From Cladorhizidae sp. MBARI D1340-BT2 (lineage: Eukaryota > Porifera > Demospongiae > Poecilosclerida > Cladorhizidae): a stretch of DNA of 64,000 nucleotides. The notes beneath the pieces are model-generated. The model was not told where the DNA came from and made no database searches. It saw nothing but the letters and a program-made list of their open reading frames with translations. How positions within the stretch are numbered: position 1 is the first letter of the stretch; the number at the start of each line of letters is the position of its first letter. The stretch covers positions 3,410,322 through 3,474,321 of the forward strand of contig JAQNBH010000011.1 of NCBI GenBank assembly GCA_028752905.1, written 5' to 3'. Shown here in pieces: positions 45,039 through 55,999 of the stretch. A program made the translations under genes and the position numbers.

Positions 45039-45122
45039 TATGTGAACCGCTAACCTGGCTTCCGCTGTCCTCACATAGGTAAACTCCGTCTCCAGGTTGA
45101 CACGCGCTAGTCTTGCTGAACT

Positions 45123-46157
45123 ATGGAATCCATCTACATTCTGTTGCTGCTACTACTCCTGTTGTACCTGTTTTGGGGAGTTGTGCGCACAATATGCTTC
45201 TATTTCAGGGAGTTCTACACGTTCTGGAACATCGCCAATGCTGGGACGCCCCAAAGGAGAAAGATGAACGCCAAGTTGCGTTTGTATATGTATGTATGTA
45301 GAACGGATTTGTTGGATGGCTGTTCAATAATGGAGCTGCACCTTTTCTTGTTAACTATGATGGATGCTGACAAAACTGTTCAAGAATTTCACAAGCTGGC
45401 GTTATCTTACACTTATGCAGTTATTTTCAGGGAAAGAAATGATGGATCCTTAAGAGGTGTAATGTTTGTAGGAATTGACAGAAAATATAATGATATAGGA
45501 AGTCCTTTAACAGTCGTAAGAATGGGGCTTAGTTTCTTACAGCTCAACTACAGGGGTGGACCATACATGTATAGCTTTGCTACATATCTCTTACTCAGGG
45601 AATTGACCACGCACCCTCTGACCCCTCTCTATGTACTGTTTAAGGTCTTCAGCTATAAGAGCTACTGTACCATAGCTCATTCCTTGAAGTACTCCTATCC
45701 TCGTTATGATCACGAAACACCAAATTCGCTACGAGATATTATCAATCAATATGGCCTCAAAGTGAAATTTCCCGAAGAGAAATACAATGAAGACACATTT
45801 ATCTTGGAGAGAGAGCACGTTAAAATGAAAGATTATGTTTCAATTTTGGATGAACATTCTCTACAAGACCCCCACATCAAGTTCTTCGTCGAAAAGAACC
45901 CTGGGTGGGTAAAGGGTCATCAAATGATCACTATCGGACTTTTGACGTGGTCTGATGCTTTCTGGATGGTTTTGAAGACTTTATTGAAGGCCATGCGAGG
46001 GAAAAAGAGCAGCAAAGTTAAACCAGGGTGTACGAGAAGAAATTCATTTCAAATCGATTCTTCAAACAAGTATGTGAACCAAGGCAGGGAAATAGACGGA
46101 CTTTGCCATCACCATCCTGCAGAAGTAGAAGACTTTTCTGATATAGAGCAATGGTGA
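45123..46157 (+). CDS. Membrane-anchored protein of unrecognised family, paralogue 2 (344 aa)
   Basis: Intact single-exon frame from an ATG preceded by a block shared with the other paralogues (CACGCGCTAGTC..CTGAACT). Hydrophobic residues about 3-18 then VVRTICFYFREFY suggest a signal anchor with the bulk of the protein on one side. Central blocks (SYTYAV, NYRGGPYMYSF, HPLTPLYVL, SYPRYD) and the CHHHPAEVEDFSDIEQW tail match paralogue 1; the basic linker before the tail is the most variable part. 3' UTR similarity to paralogue 1 continues past the stop, so the duplication was of DNA, not only processed coding sequence. Function not recognised. Confidence 0.82.
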   Translation: MESIYILLLLLLLLYLFWGVVRTICFYFREFYTFWNIANAGTPQRRKMNAKLRLYMYVCRTDLLDGCSIMELHLFLLTMMDADKTVQEFHKLALSYTYAVIFRERNDGSLRGVMFVGIDRKYNDIGSPLTVVRMGLSFLQLNYRGGPYMYSFATYLLLRELTTHPLTPLYVLFKVFSYKSYCTIAHSLKYSYPRYDHETPNSLRDIINQYGLKVKFPEEKYNEDTFILEREHVKMKDYVSILDEHSLQDPHIKFFVEKNPGWVKGHQMITIGLLTWSDAFWMVLKTLLKAMRGKKSSKVKPGCTRRNSFQIDSSNKYVNQGREIDGLCHHHPAEVEDFSDIEQW

Positions 46158-46212
46158 CCACATCTTTTTTCAATGACTGGATTTATCATCCAAAGATGTA
46201 CAATTATAATAT

Positions 46213-46218
46213 AATAAA
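46213..46218 (+). terminator. Polyadenylation signal of paralogue 2
   Basis: AATAAA 56 bp after the stop codon, in a 3' UTR stretch shared with paralogue 1. Confidence 0.6.
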
Positions 46219-46273
46219 GTGAATTGTTGGCACAAAGAGATATCCACATTATGAAAGCTTGTTCAAAGTGTAC

Positions 46274-46960
46274 TTAAGGGGGGGAATAATGTCAGGGGGG
46301 GAATAATGTCAAAAAAATACACCTCAACAATACCAAATCATAACTTCCACCCACTACCTCCTATCAACATCATTTTTGTATCAAAATGTAGCTTAGAAAA
46401 TAAGCTATTTAATGATGTATTTAACTTTTGTCATAGGTATTTTTTATGCCAAGGTGTCAGCCAGGCAATCCAACTTTTGCCCTGTCCTTGAATTAAAGCC
46501 ATTAAAAATGCTAAGTGGCTGTTAGGTGGTTTATGGTAAGACAGTTTCACCTAAACTATTTGAATCAGTATGATAAGGAGAGAGGGGAAATCCCATACAA
46601 ACCACATGCAGATATGCACAACACATTCTTATAACAGTGAAAATAGATTAGCTTAGGTTAAAGAGCACACAATCAGCATTCTGGTGATATATAAATTATG
46701 GAGTTTGGGTGAGAATGGAGTTTGGGTGAGAAATTAGGGGAGAAATTTGTGGAAATATTTGGCCTAATTAACGCAATGTGATTCTTCTTCATTCCTTGCT
46801 GGGTTTCTGATGAAAATAGTGAGTGCAAAAGCTGTCGTAACTGCATCATAGAATCTTCAAATGTTCTGAAACTTGGAATATGACCATTTAAAATAGTTTG
46901 AAAAATTTGGTTTAAAAAAGTGAAAAATTAGCATTTTGACATTATTATTCCCCCCCTTAA
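46274..46960. mobile_element. piggyBac-like MITE
   Basis: TTAA at 46274-46277 and 46957-46960 flanks inverted ends GGGGGGGAATAATGTCA and its complement (right end has one extra AAT). The left end is present twice in tandem (46278 and 46295). The 679-bp interior has no coding frame. TTAA target duplication and G-rich ends point to the piggyBac superfamily. Confidence 0.65.
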
Positions 46961-47019
46961 GCGAAGAATTGTTTAATAAATCGTTTGGAAGGAAGAGAGT
47001 GAGGATGAGGATCTAATGG

Positions 47020-47285
47020 AGGTTGGGAGTGAGTTCCAAAGAGCTGTGGCGGAGGGAACGAAGGAAAACTGCATGGATACATTGCGGGAGAAAGGGATTA
47101 TGATGTTCGATGGGTGGTGGTATTGGCGAGAAGACATGAGCGGAGTAGGAGCTAATTGGATTGAGTCTGGAGGAAAATGGATGTAATTGTTTGTAAATTA
47201 GAAGGAGCTTGGCCCGAGCACGTCTATTTGGGAGTGTAGGAAGTTTAAAGGTGGGGAGGTTGGATGCATAGTCAGAAGTCCATGA
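47020..47285 (-). pseudogene. LINE ORF2 C-terminal fragment (CR1/jockey-like)
   Basis: Minus-strand frame contains LPTLPNRRARAKLLLIYKQL, the conserved tail of many CR1/jockey-type ORF2 proteins, then an FLRSLRHSSLELTPN-type ending. Only the last part is present, typical of 5'-truncated LINE copies. Confidence 0.5.
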
Positions 47286-48100
47286 TCTTGGCCTCGCATT
47301 TCTGTTTCCTTGACTACAAGTGGTTCATCCCAATCTTCTTGGAGAAATTGGAAGTTGTCAATAATGCTGTATAGATTGAGTAATCCTACTTGTTGGACAA
47401 AGAACTCGGATGCCTGCAGTCAAGTCTGGTAGCTGTTGCCTTAGATTTTGGAGCAAGGCATCATGTCGAGGAGAGCTTCACAATCTTGTACAATGTGTCC
47501 AAAACATAGCTCCTCATATTGCAACCCTACAGCATCAAGAGTATGGCAGTGCTGATCGGATTGAAAGCACTATCACCTTTCAAAGGACTTTTAGAGCCAT
47601 CTCTGTCAGCATTTCATTCTGAATGTCAGGGGCGTCCATTTTCTTCTGCATACAGACTTTGATTTGTTCGTCATCATCTTGTCATAACTTTAGTAGCTGC
47701 AAGAAGTTGGAGTTTGAACCACCATCATCTTGAACTCGTAGCGGGAGACCTTTGAACAGAGCATAATATTATGCTACACTGTATTTTATTATGAAAGTTA
47801 TACGATAAATCTTCCACTGGTGTTGTTACAATCATAGATACCACATCGTATGTAACAATATGTTATATGAGTTTTGTGAGGAGTTTCATGTTAGTAGAGA
47901 ATTTTCAAGAAGCACTGTTGATTATCAAGTTTTTCCAGTCTATATATGTACTGTCGTGACAGTGATTCCATGTCAAGTCATAGAAGGAAGAGTGACTATC
48001 TTCAGGACAGCTTCTTTGTATATAGCATCTGCTTGCTTTGCTGAGTTTCACTGTGGCATCCTTCCAGTTGGAAAGGAAAGCCAAATCAGCATTGCCAGAT
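47270..48100 (-). pseudogene. hAT transposase relic (ZMYM/DUF4371-like)
   Basis: Minus-strand pieces: SNSNFLQLLKL and ADDDEQIKV-type sequence near 47690, DIQNEMLTEMALKVL near 47610, and SIIDNFQFLQEDWDEPLVV near 47320-47370. These match blocks of the same transposase family seen at 35535 and 62424. Heavily broken, with internal deletions. Confidence 0.5.
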
Positions 48101-48279
48101 GACTGGAGTTAATTTGCCTGACCACAAGTACATCGTCTTCCTCCACATAAAGTGAGCAAGGCTAATGGTTGAACCACACCGCTTGGGAACTTCTTTTCAA
48201 CATCTATTTATTTCCAAATTCTCTCTTGGGGAAGGACTATTTAGTGGCTGGTGAGGTTCCTTAGGTAGTATTGAAGAGA

Positions 48280-48480
48280 TATGGTGGACATCATTCAGCA
48301 CTGGTACGGTGGTGACAGAATATGGTAGCACATACAGATTGTTGTCCTCTCTAACATACCAGTTAGGTCGAATTTATAAATGCTTCATTACAAAAGTACA
48401 CTTATTTGTTCTTACTAGATAGCTATGTTAAATTCCCCCATCTAGGAGGAACTTGAAAAAGATGATGGTGATGCACAGGA
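48280..48480. repeat. Dispersed repeat, copy 2
   Basis: Direct-orientation relative of 40880-41090. Confidence 0.6.
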
Positions 48481-49329
48481 GGTTAATATGATGAGAGCAG
48501 ATTTGCACATATTCCATCTATACAGCAGCAGATGAGGAGGACTGACTGTGGCATGTTTGCAATTGCTTTCACAATTTCATGCTGTAATTGGAGCACAAGT
48601 CGAGGATTTAGCGAGCATCCCGAAGTGGAAAAGATTCTCGCCTTTTTCACAGCTCAAACATCTTTCCATATGTGGGATTTTTTTATTTTATTTTTTTAAA
48701 TTATTTTATTACTATTATTATTATTATTTTTAATGTATTTACTCACTTATTCATATAGTTTATAGAACCCCCTCCCCTCAAGTTCAAATGTTAAAGTGTG
48801 GGAATTGAAATATCTTACATCTGCCGAATGCCAGACATTTGGAGACATGGTAGTGTGAACAGAGTGAATGTTGGTTTCACCAGGTTTGTGTCCTCCATCA
48901 AGGAGATACATCTTTATTCGAGTGTAGAAAACTGGGTCGTTGTCATTGTTATTTCATTGTCTTGTAAAACTATGCACTGGATTATATCTTTTGATTTGAA
49001 ATATATTGACAGATAATTAGAGAACCAAAGATCCTGTGAGCTCGTGTCCCCATAAAATTTACTATCTTGGATGCCGTGTTCCTTCTCTGGCAATTAGCTT
49101 ACCAGCCAAAATTCTTTTCCCAGAAAGGGAAGAACCAGATAAAGACTGCATAATTATGTATGGTCAAGGCGCTTATGATTTAATCTTGATACTGCTGAGC
49201 CTGTTTAGGCCACCACATATACTACAGCACAGTGTGAGACTATGTAACAGTAACTAACACTAAGAACAATCTATATTATCAACAAGACAACAATAATAAT
49301 TTCCACAATACTAATAGTTATGAGTGTCC
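48481..49329. other. Spacer with T-rich low-complexity run
   Basis: No gene recognised. 48675-48735 is a T/ATT-rich run. Confidence 0.5.
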
Positions 49330-49880
49330 CGCTACTCTAGGAGGGGATTGGGGAGGGGGGACCAAAGATCATTCCTCAGCTCGCCATACAACAGCTCCTT
49401 TCTCCTGTACCACCTCTTCCCTACCCAATACATAACACATTCTCCAACCTCCTCCATCACTGTATCACTTACTCCCTCCACACCTTTCCCCAATAGCAAT
49501 GCCACCTTTCCATCCTTACCCACTCTTCTATATTCATCCAGCTACTGTCCAGCCCCTACAATTCTGTGCACCTCATCCACCAGTACCAGCCGACCCCTCT
49601 CAAATTCCTCACATTACCAAGAAGCGACCCACATCCTCCCCTGCTCCACTATCACACATGATACACCTCTCATCCCTAACTATCACATCTCTTCTTATCC
49701 TCTAACAACCCAGCTGATGCAGTCCTCGGTCAAAATTGCAACCACACACCTTCCTGACCATGCATGGACCTCACATACCTCTCCACCCCTGCACCATTCT
49801 TTGCCAATTTATAAAACTTCAGCGTACTCTTGCTGTTTAGCTACTTCCTCCTTTAGTGCTTGCCATCATATTTGCCTATA
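49330..49880 (-). pseudogene. LINE ORF2 C-terminal region
   Basis: Minus-strand pieces KFYKLAKNGAGVERYVRSMH near 49835-49775, a cysteine-containing ERCIMCDSG-type segment near 49660, and GKDGKVALLLGKGVEGVSDT near 49520-49460, ending at a stop at 49332. This continues the LINE that breaks off near 52680. Confidence 0.7.
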
Positions 49881-50128
49881 ATTATATTGAATCCCAGATC
49901 CAGGCCCTTGCTAGCTACTCCAGATACAGAGACAGAAGAAGCGAGCGTTCCAGGTTCTGACATAGAGAGTGAGAGTGAATGTCCACATCGGGATAGTTTT
50001 GATAGCGAGGAGGAGGAGATTGCTGGATTCAAATGAAGCTGCTCAGAGAAGTTTTGATGATTTCATGATGAGCTTGCCAAGTTTAACAAGGAAAACGCTG
50101 TTGTTCTGATGAGCTATTTTCAAGGAAG

Positions 50129-50932
50129 GCAAGGGCTTGGTGTGGTGGCTAGTGCTACTGAAGTGGCATTCATCACTGGCTTCAATGTGAAGACGATCAG
50201 GGAGTACCAAACTGACTACTTCTCCAACAAGGGAAAGTTCTCAGGGTCTGTTAAGGGCAAGTATGAGAGGTTTAACCTGTTTAACAATGAAGACATCCGT
50301 CTAGATTCTAGAAGTTCCATGTGGGTGAGGCAAGGGCTTGGTGTGGTGGCTAGTGCTACTGAAGTGGCATTCATCACTGGCTTCAATGTGAAGACGATCA
50401 GGGAGTACCAAACTGACTACTTCTCCAACAAGGGAAAGTTCTCAGGGTCTGTTAAGGGCAAGTATGAGAGGTTTAACCTGTTTAACAATGAAGACATCCG
50501 TCTAGATTCTAGAAGTTCCATGTGGGTGAGGCAAGGGCTTGGTGTGGTGGCTAGTGCTACTGAAGTGGCATTCATCACTGGCTTCAATGTGAAGACGATC
50601 AGGGAGTACCAAACTGACTACTTCTCCAACAAGGGAAAGTTCTCAGGGTCTGTTAAGGGCAAGTATGAGAGGTTTAACCTGTTTAACAATGAAGACATCC
50701 GTCTAGATTCTAGAAGTTCCATGTGGGTGAGGCAAGGGCTTGGTGTGGTGGCTAGTGCTACTGAAGTGGCATTCATCACTGGCTTCAATGTGAAGACGAT
50801 CAGGGAGTACCAAACTGACTACTTCTCCAACAAGGGAAAGTTCTCAGGGTCTGTTAAGGGCAAGTATGAGAGGTTTAACCTGTTTAACAATGAAGACATC
50901 CGTCTAGATTCTAGAAGTTCCATGTGGGTGAG
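50129..50932 (+). repeat. Four perfect 201-bp tandem repeats in coding frame
   Basis: Period 201 bp (67 codons): copies start at 50129, 50330, 50531 and 50732 and look identical. The unit covers the helix-turn-helix part of the transposase and keeps the frame open throughout. Perfect identity in an otherwise decayed gene implies very recent expansion or assembly error. Confidence 0.9.
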
Positions 50933-51112
50933 GCAGAGTGCAAACAAGAAGGGTGATCAGAACACATGACTGCTGCCTCTTTCTGTCAGTTCATTATGAT
51001 GAGCTTCTGCCATCTGCAACACTGCCCACAAACTTCCCTCGGTCAGTTACGCTTCGCACTGCAACCAGACGGCTTCACCGGCTTGGTTTTAGGCCAATAA
51101 GCCACAAAAAGG

Positions 51113-51188
51113 GTATGTGTCTGTAAATATAATGGTGTTGTAAAATATATATTATAACATATATTGTTATAATAATTATACACAATAG
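51113..51188 (+). other. Intron of the DDE transposase
   Basis: GTATGT...AATAG, 76 bp, AT-rich. Removing it keeps the frame (..HKK G|A YVDGH..). Confidence 0.7.
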
Positions 51189-52739
51189 GAGCGTATGTGG
51201 ATGGACACGAGCGTGATGATGTCGTGAAGTATCGTGTGGAGTATTAAGGAAATCAATGACCTACGATCATCCCATCTTCCTCCACCACCGTGCAGTGACG
51301 AAAGAGCTTTTACACCACAGGAAGATGCGGAAGGGATGAAAAAATTGGTTATGATCTGAAAGTATATTTAATACAAATGAAGGCCAGACGTGGATGTGGT
51401 GAACATCAGATCATCCATCATCCAGCCCAAGACAAAGGGAGCAGGAATTGTGGTCAGCGACTTCATCACACATGATGGTTACCTTGCAGATGAGTTAGCA
51501 ACAGATATTCCAAAAACAGCACGAGTATTCCTGGAATATGGAGGCGAGAAGGAGGGTTACTGGACGGCTGAGAAGTTCATGGCTAATGTGAGTGATGCAG
51601 CTACAATAGCCAGTCACTAATATCCCTAGATAACACACACTATAGTGTGGCTCTTCGATCACAGCAGCTGCCATCGTGCCTTTGCAGCCGATGCCTTGAA
51701 CTCACGAAAGATGAATGTTCATCCAGGCGGAGCCCAACCACACATGCGGGCCAACCACACATGTGGGATACGACTTGGGCAGGGAAACCCCAGAAGATGG
51801 TAGATGGGAAGGGCATTCCAAAGGGGATGCGTAAAGTTTTGGAAGAAAGGGGGATCTGTGCAGACCGAATGAGTGCAGATGACATGAAGGTGGTGTTGGC
51901 CAACCACAGTGATTTCAGGGGTGGAGAAGACAACTGTGGAAACATATCTGCTGAGCCTAGTCATGTTTATCCCAAAGTTCCATTGTGAGCTAAACCCCAT
52001 TGAACGAGTATGGGGGTCAAGCAAAAGTTTTCACTTGTAAGTACATCAACTTTACGCTGCTACGTCTGAGAAAAATCCGCGACCCTGCCCTGGATTCAGT
52101 TTCAACTGACACCATCCGAAAGTACGTTTGCAAGATCCAGGAGTACGAGAGAGCCTACATGGAAGGGAAACAGGCAGGAACAGAGGTGGAACAGGCAATA
52201 AAAGTGTACAAAACCAACAGGAGAATTTTTATGAATAAATTAACACCGAATTTAATTATAGTTCCATATCTCTGTATCTATATATATTTTTGAAATTTCC
52301 CACAATGATTTTCTCATGTTGGTGTAGTACTATGAACAGTAGAACTTTGAGAGTCTGCCACTACTCCTACAGTCTCACTTTGTGTTGTGTCTGTATCAGG
52401 GTATATATATAAGCTGAATGGAATTTTTCCTTTGAAAAGCCCACAATGAATGTGTTAAATACACAGTAATGAGCCACTTTGGGGGAAACACCCTAAGCCA
52501 TTCTAGAGAAAAGTAATTATTTGTAATTTCGCGGATTTTTCGCAATCACGAACATTTTTGTGGCTTCAAATTTTTGGGGGGTTAGATTGGGGGTAGATTG
52601 GGGGTTAGATTGGTTCTAAATTTACACTCCTGCAAAATATCTAGACAGACACTTATCAAATGAAAAATGTTTCTGTCAACCACATCTCATTTCTCACCTT
52701 CATTTTTCCCTTCCACTTAATGTACTGACCCAACCGCGT

Positions 52740-54354
52740 TGTTTAGCTCGAATTTTCTCCTCAAGATCTCATATTCTTCCCACCATCCGATTCCTCCAAC
52801 CTCTCTTAGTTTATTTATAACTATTTTTGCCAATCTGCCAATACCTCTAATCTCTTACCAAACAAAACCCATCATCTTTTCCCTCCTCTCCTCTAGCCCC
52901 TTATCTCCCCATACTGCCACTCGTGCTACTGTACTACTTGCTCCCAACAATCTCCTACCCACTCCCATCTGTGCTGACTCCAACTTTCTTGCAAGCATTA
53001 TGTCCTCCTGTCCACCACACTTCGGCTGCATACTCCAAACTAGGTCTCACTAGAAGCTCCCACACCATTCTTCCTCTGTCTACTTCCACCTGCCCATTTA
53101 CTCTACTCATCCATGTCACCTTTCCAACCCACTCTTCTGCCTTCTTTGCTATCTTCTCTAACTGAACATTACCCCTTAACTTCTTATCAAACCACACTCC
53201 AAGGTACTTGAATTCTTTGACCTCTTCCAATATCTCCTCACCAATCCTCCAATTCACTCCTGCTTCCTTCTTCCCCACTACAATGGCCTTGCTCTTCTTG
53301 CTATTAAACTTCATCTTCCACCTTAACACATAAGCCTTTACCACATCCAACATAGTTTGCAGTTCCACCCCTGAATCCGCCAGAAGAACAACATCATCTG
53401 CATACATAAGTGCCCCACACCAAGAGCCTTCCACCTTCACTCCTAGCTCAGCTCTCTCCAACTCCTCTGCCATTCCCATCAAATAAATATTGAAAAGAAG
53501 TAGAGACAAAGGACATCCCTGCCTAAGTCCATTCTCCACAGCAAACCACCTTGACCCCCTTCTGTTCAATATCACCGTCGTCTCCACCCCAATATACAAT
53601 CCTACACATGTCCTCACAAGTTTCACCTCTACTCCATACTGCCTCAACTTCTGCCACAGTTCCTCCCTCACACAGTCATATGCCTTACTTATGTCCAGGA
53701 AAGCCAGATATGAAAAGAAAAAATTCTCTCTTATTCCTCTCTTCACGAACTCCTCTTAATACCAACCACTGGTCCGAACATCTCCAAATCCTAAATCCTC
53801 CTTGTGCTTCCGTCAAAATCCTATCCTCAGTAAACCCTCCCAACCTCCTCGCCAACACCTTCACCACAAACTCCTCTTCCAGTTGGGCAGCATTCAATCC
53901 TCATCACCACATTCATTACCTGCACCATCATCTCCACCAACCTTCTACCTCCATACATCAGCATCTCATTCAACATTCAATCAGGGTCTAGTGCCTTTCC
54001 GCTCTTCAAATACCCAGCTAACATGACAGTGCAGACCCAGCTACTTCTTTACCTCTACTACTTCATCTCACATACCCAACTCGTGCCCTCTCACATCTCT
54101 AATTCTGGTACTATGGCATCTTCTTTTTTCTTACCCGGCTCTTCCCGGTGTTTTGACATCACCTCCAACACCCCATCTTCCTCCTCCACCATCCTTCCAT
54201 CATCTTTCACTCCTTTTATCCTTCTCTCTTCCTCTTTGCTCTTAAATCATTCCAAAACAGCTTATAACTTGATCTCCTTTATAGTTCTCTTCCTCAATTC
54301 CTTCTTCTTTCCTAAGAGTATTTTTCACTTCCTCTATAGTCATCCCATAGTTGT
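52740..54354 (-). pseudogene. LINE reverse transcriptase
   Basis: Minus-strand frame 53746-52955 carries FLDISKAYDCV, GLRQGCPLSLLLFNIY and the catalytic YADD near 53405, then KYLGVWFD and the thumb region. The preceding RT part (ILTEAQGGFR near 53810) is in another frame. Upstream remnants to 54354 correspond to the linker between endonuclease and RT (KAPGPD-like region decayed). Confidence 0.8.
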
Positions 54355-54873
54355 TGTGAGAGAAATTGCTTTCTCCTATGACTCCCTTTCTTCTATGACT
54401 CCCAAGGAAAACAGCAAATTCCGACGCCTAGACCTTTACTACTGGTTTCCACTACCAATAGTCTTAGCACACTTATCTAGATCAAGTGAATCCCCTTAGC
54501 TATTATTAGCTCTTCCTATTAGAGTGATAAGAATGATAATTTGCAAAAGACACACACTTCTACACAGCAATTATCACGATAACAATGTCAGTTCAATAGT
54601 TCACCTAGTGATCACTAATTAACTCTACTGCCTTGTTCAGTTTCTTTTTATATTTACAAGCTGTTCTCCTGTTTTATGTCACAGGTTGCTATGGCATCTC
54701 TCTTGGCAACCATCAGATGGCTCCATGAATCAGGTGAGTAGTTACAGTTCTGTAATTAGTCTTGTTTTTCATGTTTGTGGTTTCCTCCATTAGAGTCTGT
54801 GGTATGTACACCTCCCACAACATCATCTGACTTGTGAATGCTGGTCACAGTCAGGGACTCCCCTGACAGTTGT
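54350..54873 (-). mobile_element. Solo LTR with GTTGT target duplication inside the LINE
   Basis: Minus-strand LTR TGTCAGGGGA...TTTCTCTCACA occupies 54355-54868 (514 bp) and is flanked by GTTGT at 54350-54354 and 54869-54873. Removing it and one GTTGT restores continuous LINE sequence. It opens with hairpin arms TGTCAGGG / CCCTGACT and contains a TATAAAAAG on the minus strand near 54640. Solo LTRs arise by recombination between the two LTRs of an integrated element. Confidence 0.85.
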
Positions 54874-55345
54874 CTTAATTTAGCCTCTTTCCTCAACCTC
54901 TTATATTTCTCCTTCCTAATGCCAATTAATTAACCTCTCCACATCCTCTGACCACCATCCCTCTGACCTGTCTGTAATTTTTTCCCTTCCAATTCCTTTT
55001 TCCGCTGCAGTCAAAACTTTCTCCTTCCACCTACCCCACACCTCTTCAACTATGTTTCCTCCCAACTCTTTCTCAAGCTCTCTCACCTCCTCTTCCCACC
55101 CCATGAAGATTTCCTCCACTGCCTCCCTGATACTCCACCCAGTCAAGCCTATTGTCAACTCTCCATTTATGTCGCTCTCTTCTCACTTGTACATCTCTCC
55201 TACCCCACATAATTTCTCTCCAAATAATGTTATGGTCAGACCCCAATTAATGTTATGGTCCGACCCTACATCCTGCTTGCCTGAGTCCTCAACTACCACC
55301 CTAGCTACATCCATGTCCTCACTAAACAACATATAATCTATGATC
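54874..55345 (-). pseudogene. LINE linker between endonuclease and RT
   Basis: Frame 55158-54916 (SIREAVEEIFMGWEEEVREL, then SEGWWSEDVERLI) belongs to the region after the endonuclease in this type of ORF2. It is broken on both sides. Confidence 0.65.
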
Positions 55346-55909
55346 TACTTTCTCTCCCCACATTCACATGTCCACCTATCCTCACAGCACTGCAACTCGC
55401 TCCCTACAATCAGACCTCCAACCCTAACCAACTCCAACAACCTCCTTCCATTTCTGTTTGGGTTGGCCTCCACTCCTAATCCAATCTTTGCATTGAGGTT
55501 CCCCATCATGACAACATCGAAACCTTTCTCTTCATACTTAACATCCTCCTGCAATACCTCAAACAATCCCTCTGTCTCTCTCACCTCTCACTCCTTCTGG
55601 GTTCACATACACTGCCCCTACCATAGTTTTCCTTCTCCGCGCTCTGCTCAACTCCACCCACAGAAAACCTTCTCTCGACTTCCTCACCCTAGAATTCAAA
55701 CACTCATGCACAAGAACTCCCACACCTCCACTTTCCCACCTGCCACCTTCTTTATTCCTGCCATACCACTCGAATCCTACCACACTCACCTCGACCTCCT
55801 TCTGCAAAAATATCTCAGCTAATCCCAGCATATCAAACTTCTTCGTTGCCAACACTACCTTCAAATCCACCTCCCTTGACCACCATCCTCTACAATTAAC
55901 AAATGCCAA
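55345..55909 (-). pseudogene. LINE apurinic-type endonuclease domain
   Basis: Minus-strand frames 55909-55559 and 55584-55345: MAFVNCRGWWS, FDMLGLAEIFL (the E of the catalytic set), GGVGVLVHE, VGAVYVNP and VVMMGNLNAKIG (D/N pair). This is the APE-like nuclease that nicks target DNA for LINE insertion. One frameshift near 55575. Confidence 0.78.
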
Positions 55910-55999
55910 ACTTAGCCACCCAGTTTCCCCATCTTTGGTTCCACTCTCACCCTCCTTAACAAACTTTTTGCACTCACAACTGAGATTTGTCCTTCGTGT

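Larger units (their letters stand above)
49905..52294 (+). pseudogene. DDE transposase with four tandem HTH-region copies
   Basis: An acidic start (SDIESESE near 49955) is followed, after stops, by the open frame 50109-50969 with a helix-turn-helix-like region (TEVAFITGFNVKTIREYQTD) in four identical 67-residue copies. LPTNFPRSVTLRTATRRLHR and FRPISHKKG end exon 1; a 76-bp GT..AG intron (51113-51188) joins KG to AYVDGHERDD. Later blocks: QPKTKGAGIVVSDF near 51425-51465, WTAEKFMANV, a FDHSSCH-type segment near 51655, MRKVLEERGI, and CELNPIERVW near 51978-52010 with the last catalytic Glu. Several frameshifts and stops, so not active. NPIE(R/N)xW is typical of Tc1/mariner-IS630 transposases. 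Confidence 0.75.
49885..52600 (+). mobile_element. DDE transposon (IS630/Tc1-mariner-like) inserted in the LINE
   Basis: The transposase gene below lies between two halves of the LINE C-terminal region, in opposite orientation. Exact ends were not determined; no clear terminal inverted repeats were found by eye. Its insertion postdates the LINE. Confidence 0.7.

Noticed and set aside
49324..49881. Plus-strand 185-codon frame
   Set aside because: Lies opposite the LINE C-terminal region, has low complexity and no recognisable domain.
50129..50932. Possible CRISPR-like or satellite array
   Set aside because: Adjacent 201-bp units without spacers, in a coding frame of a DDE transposase.
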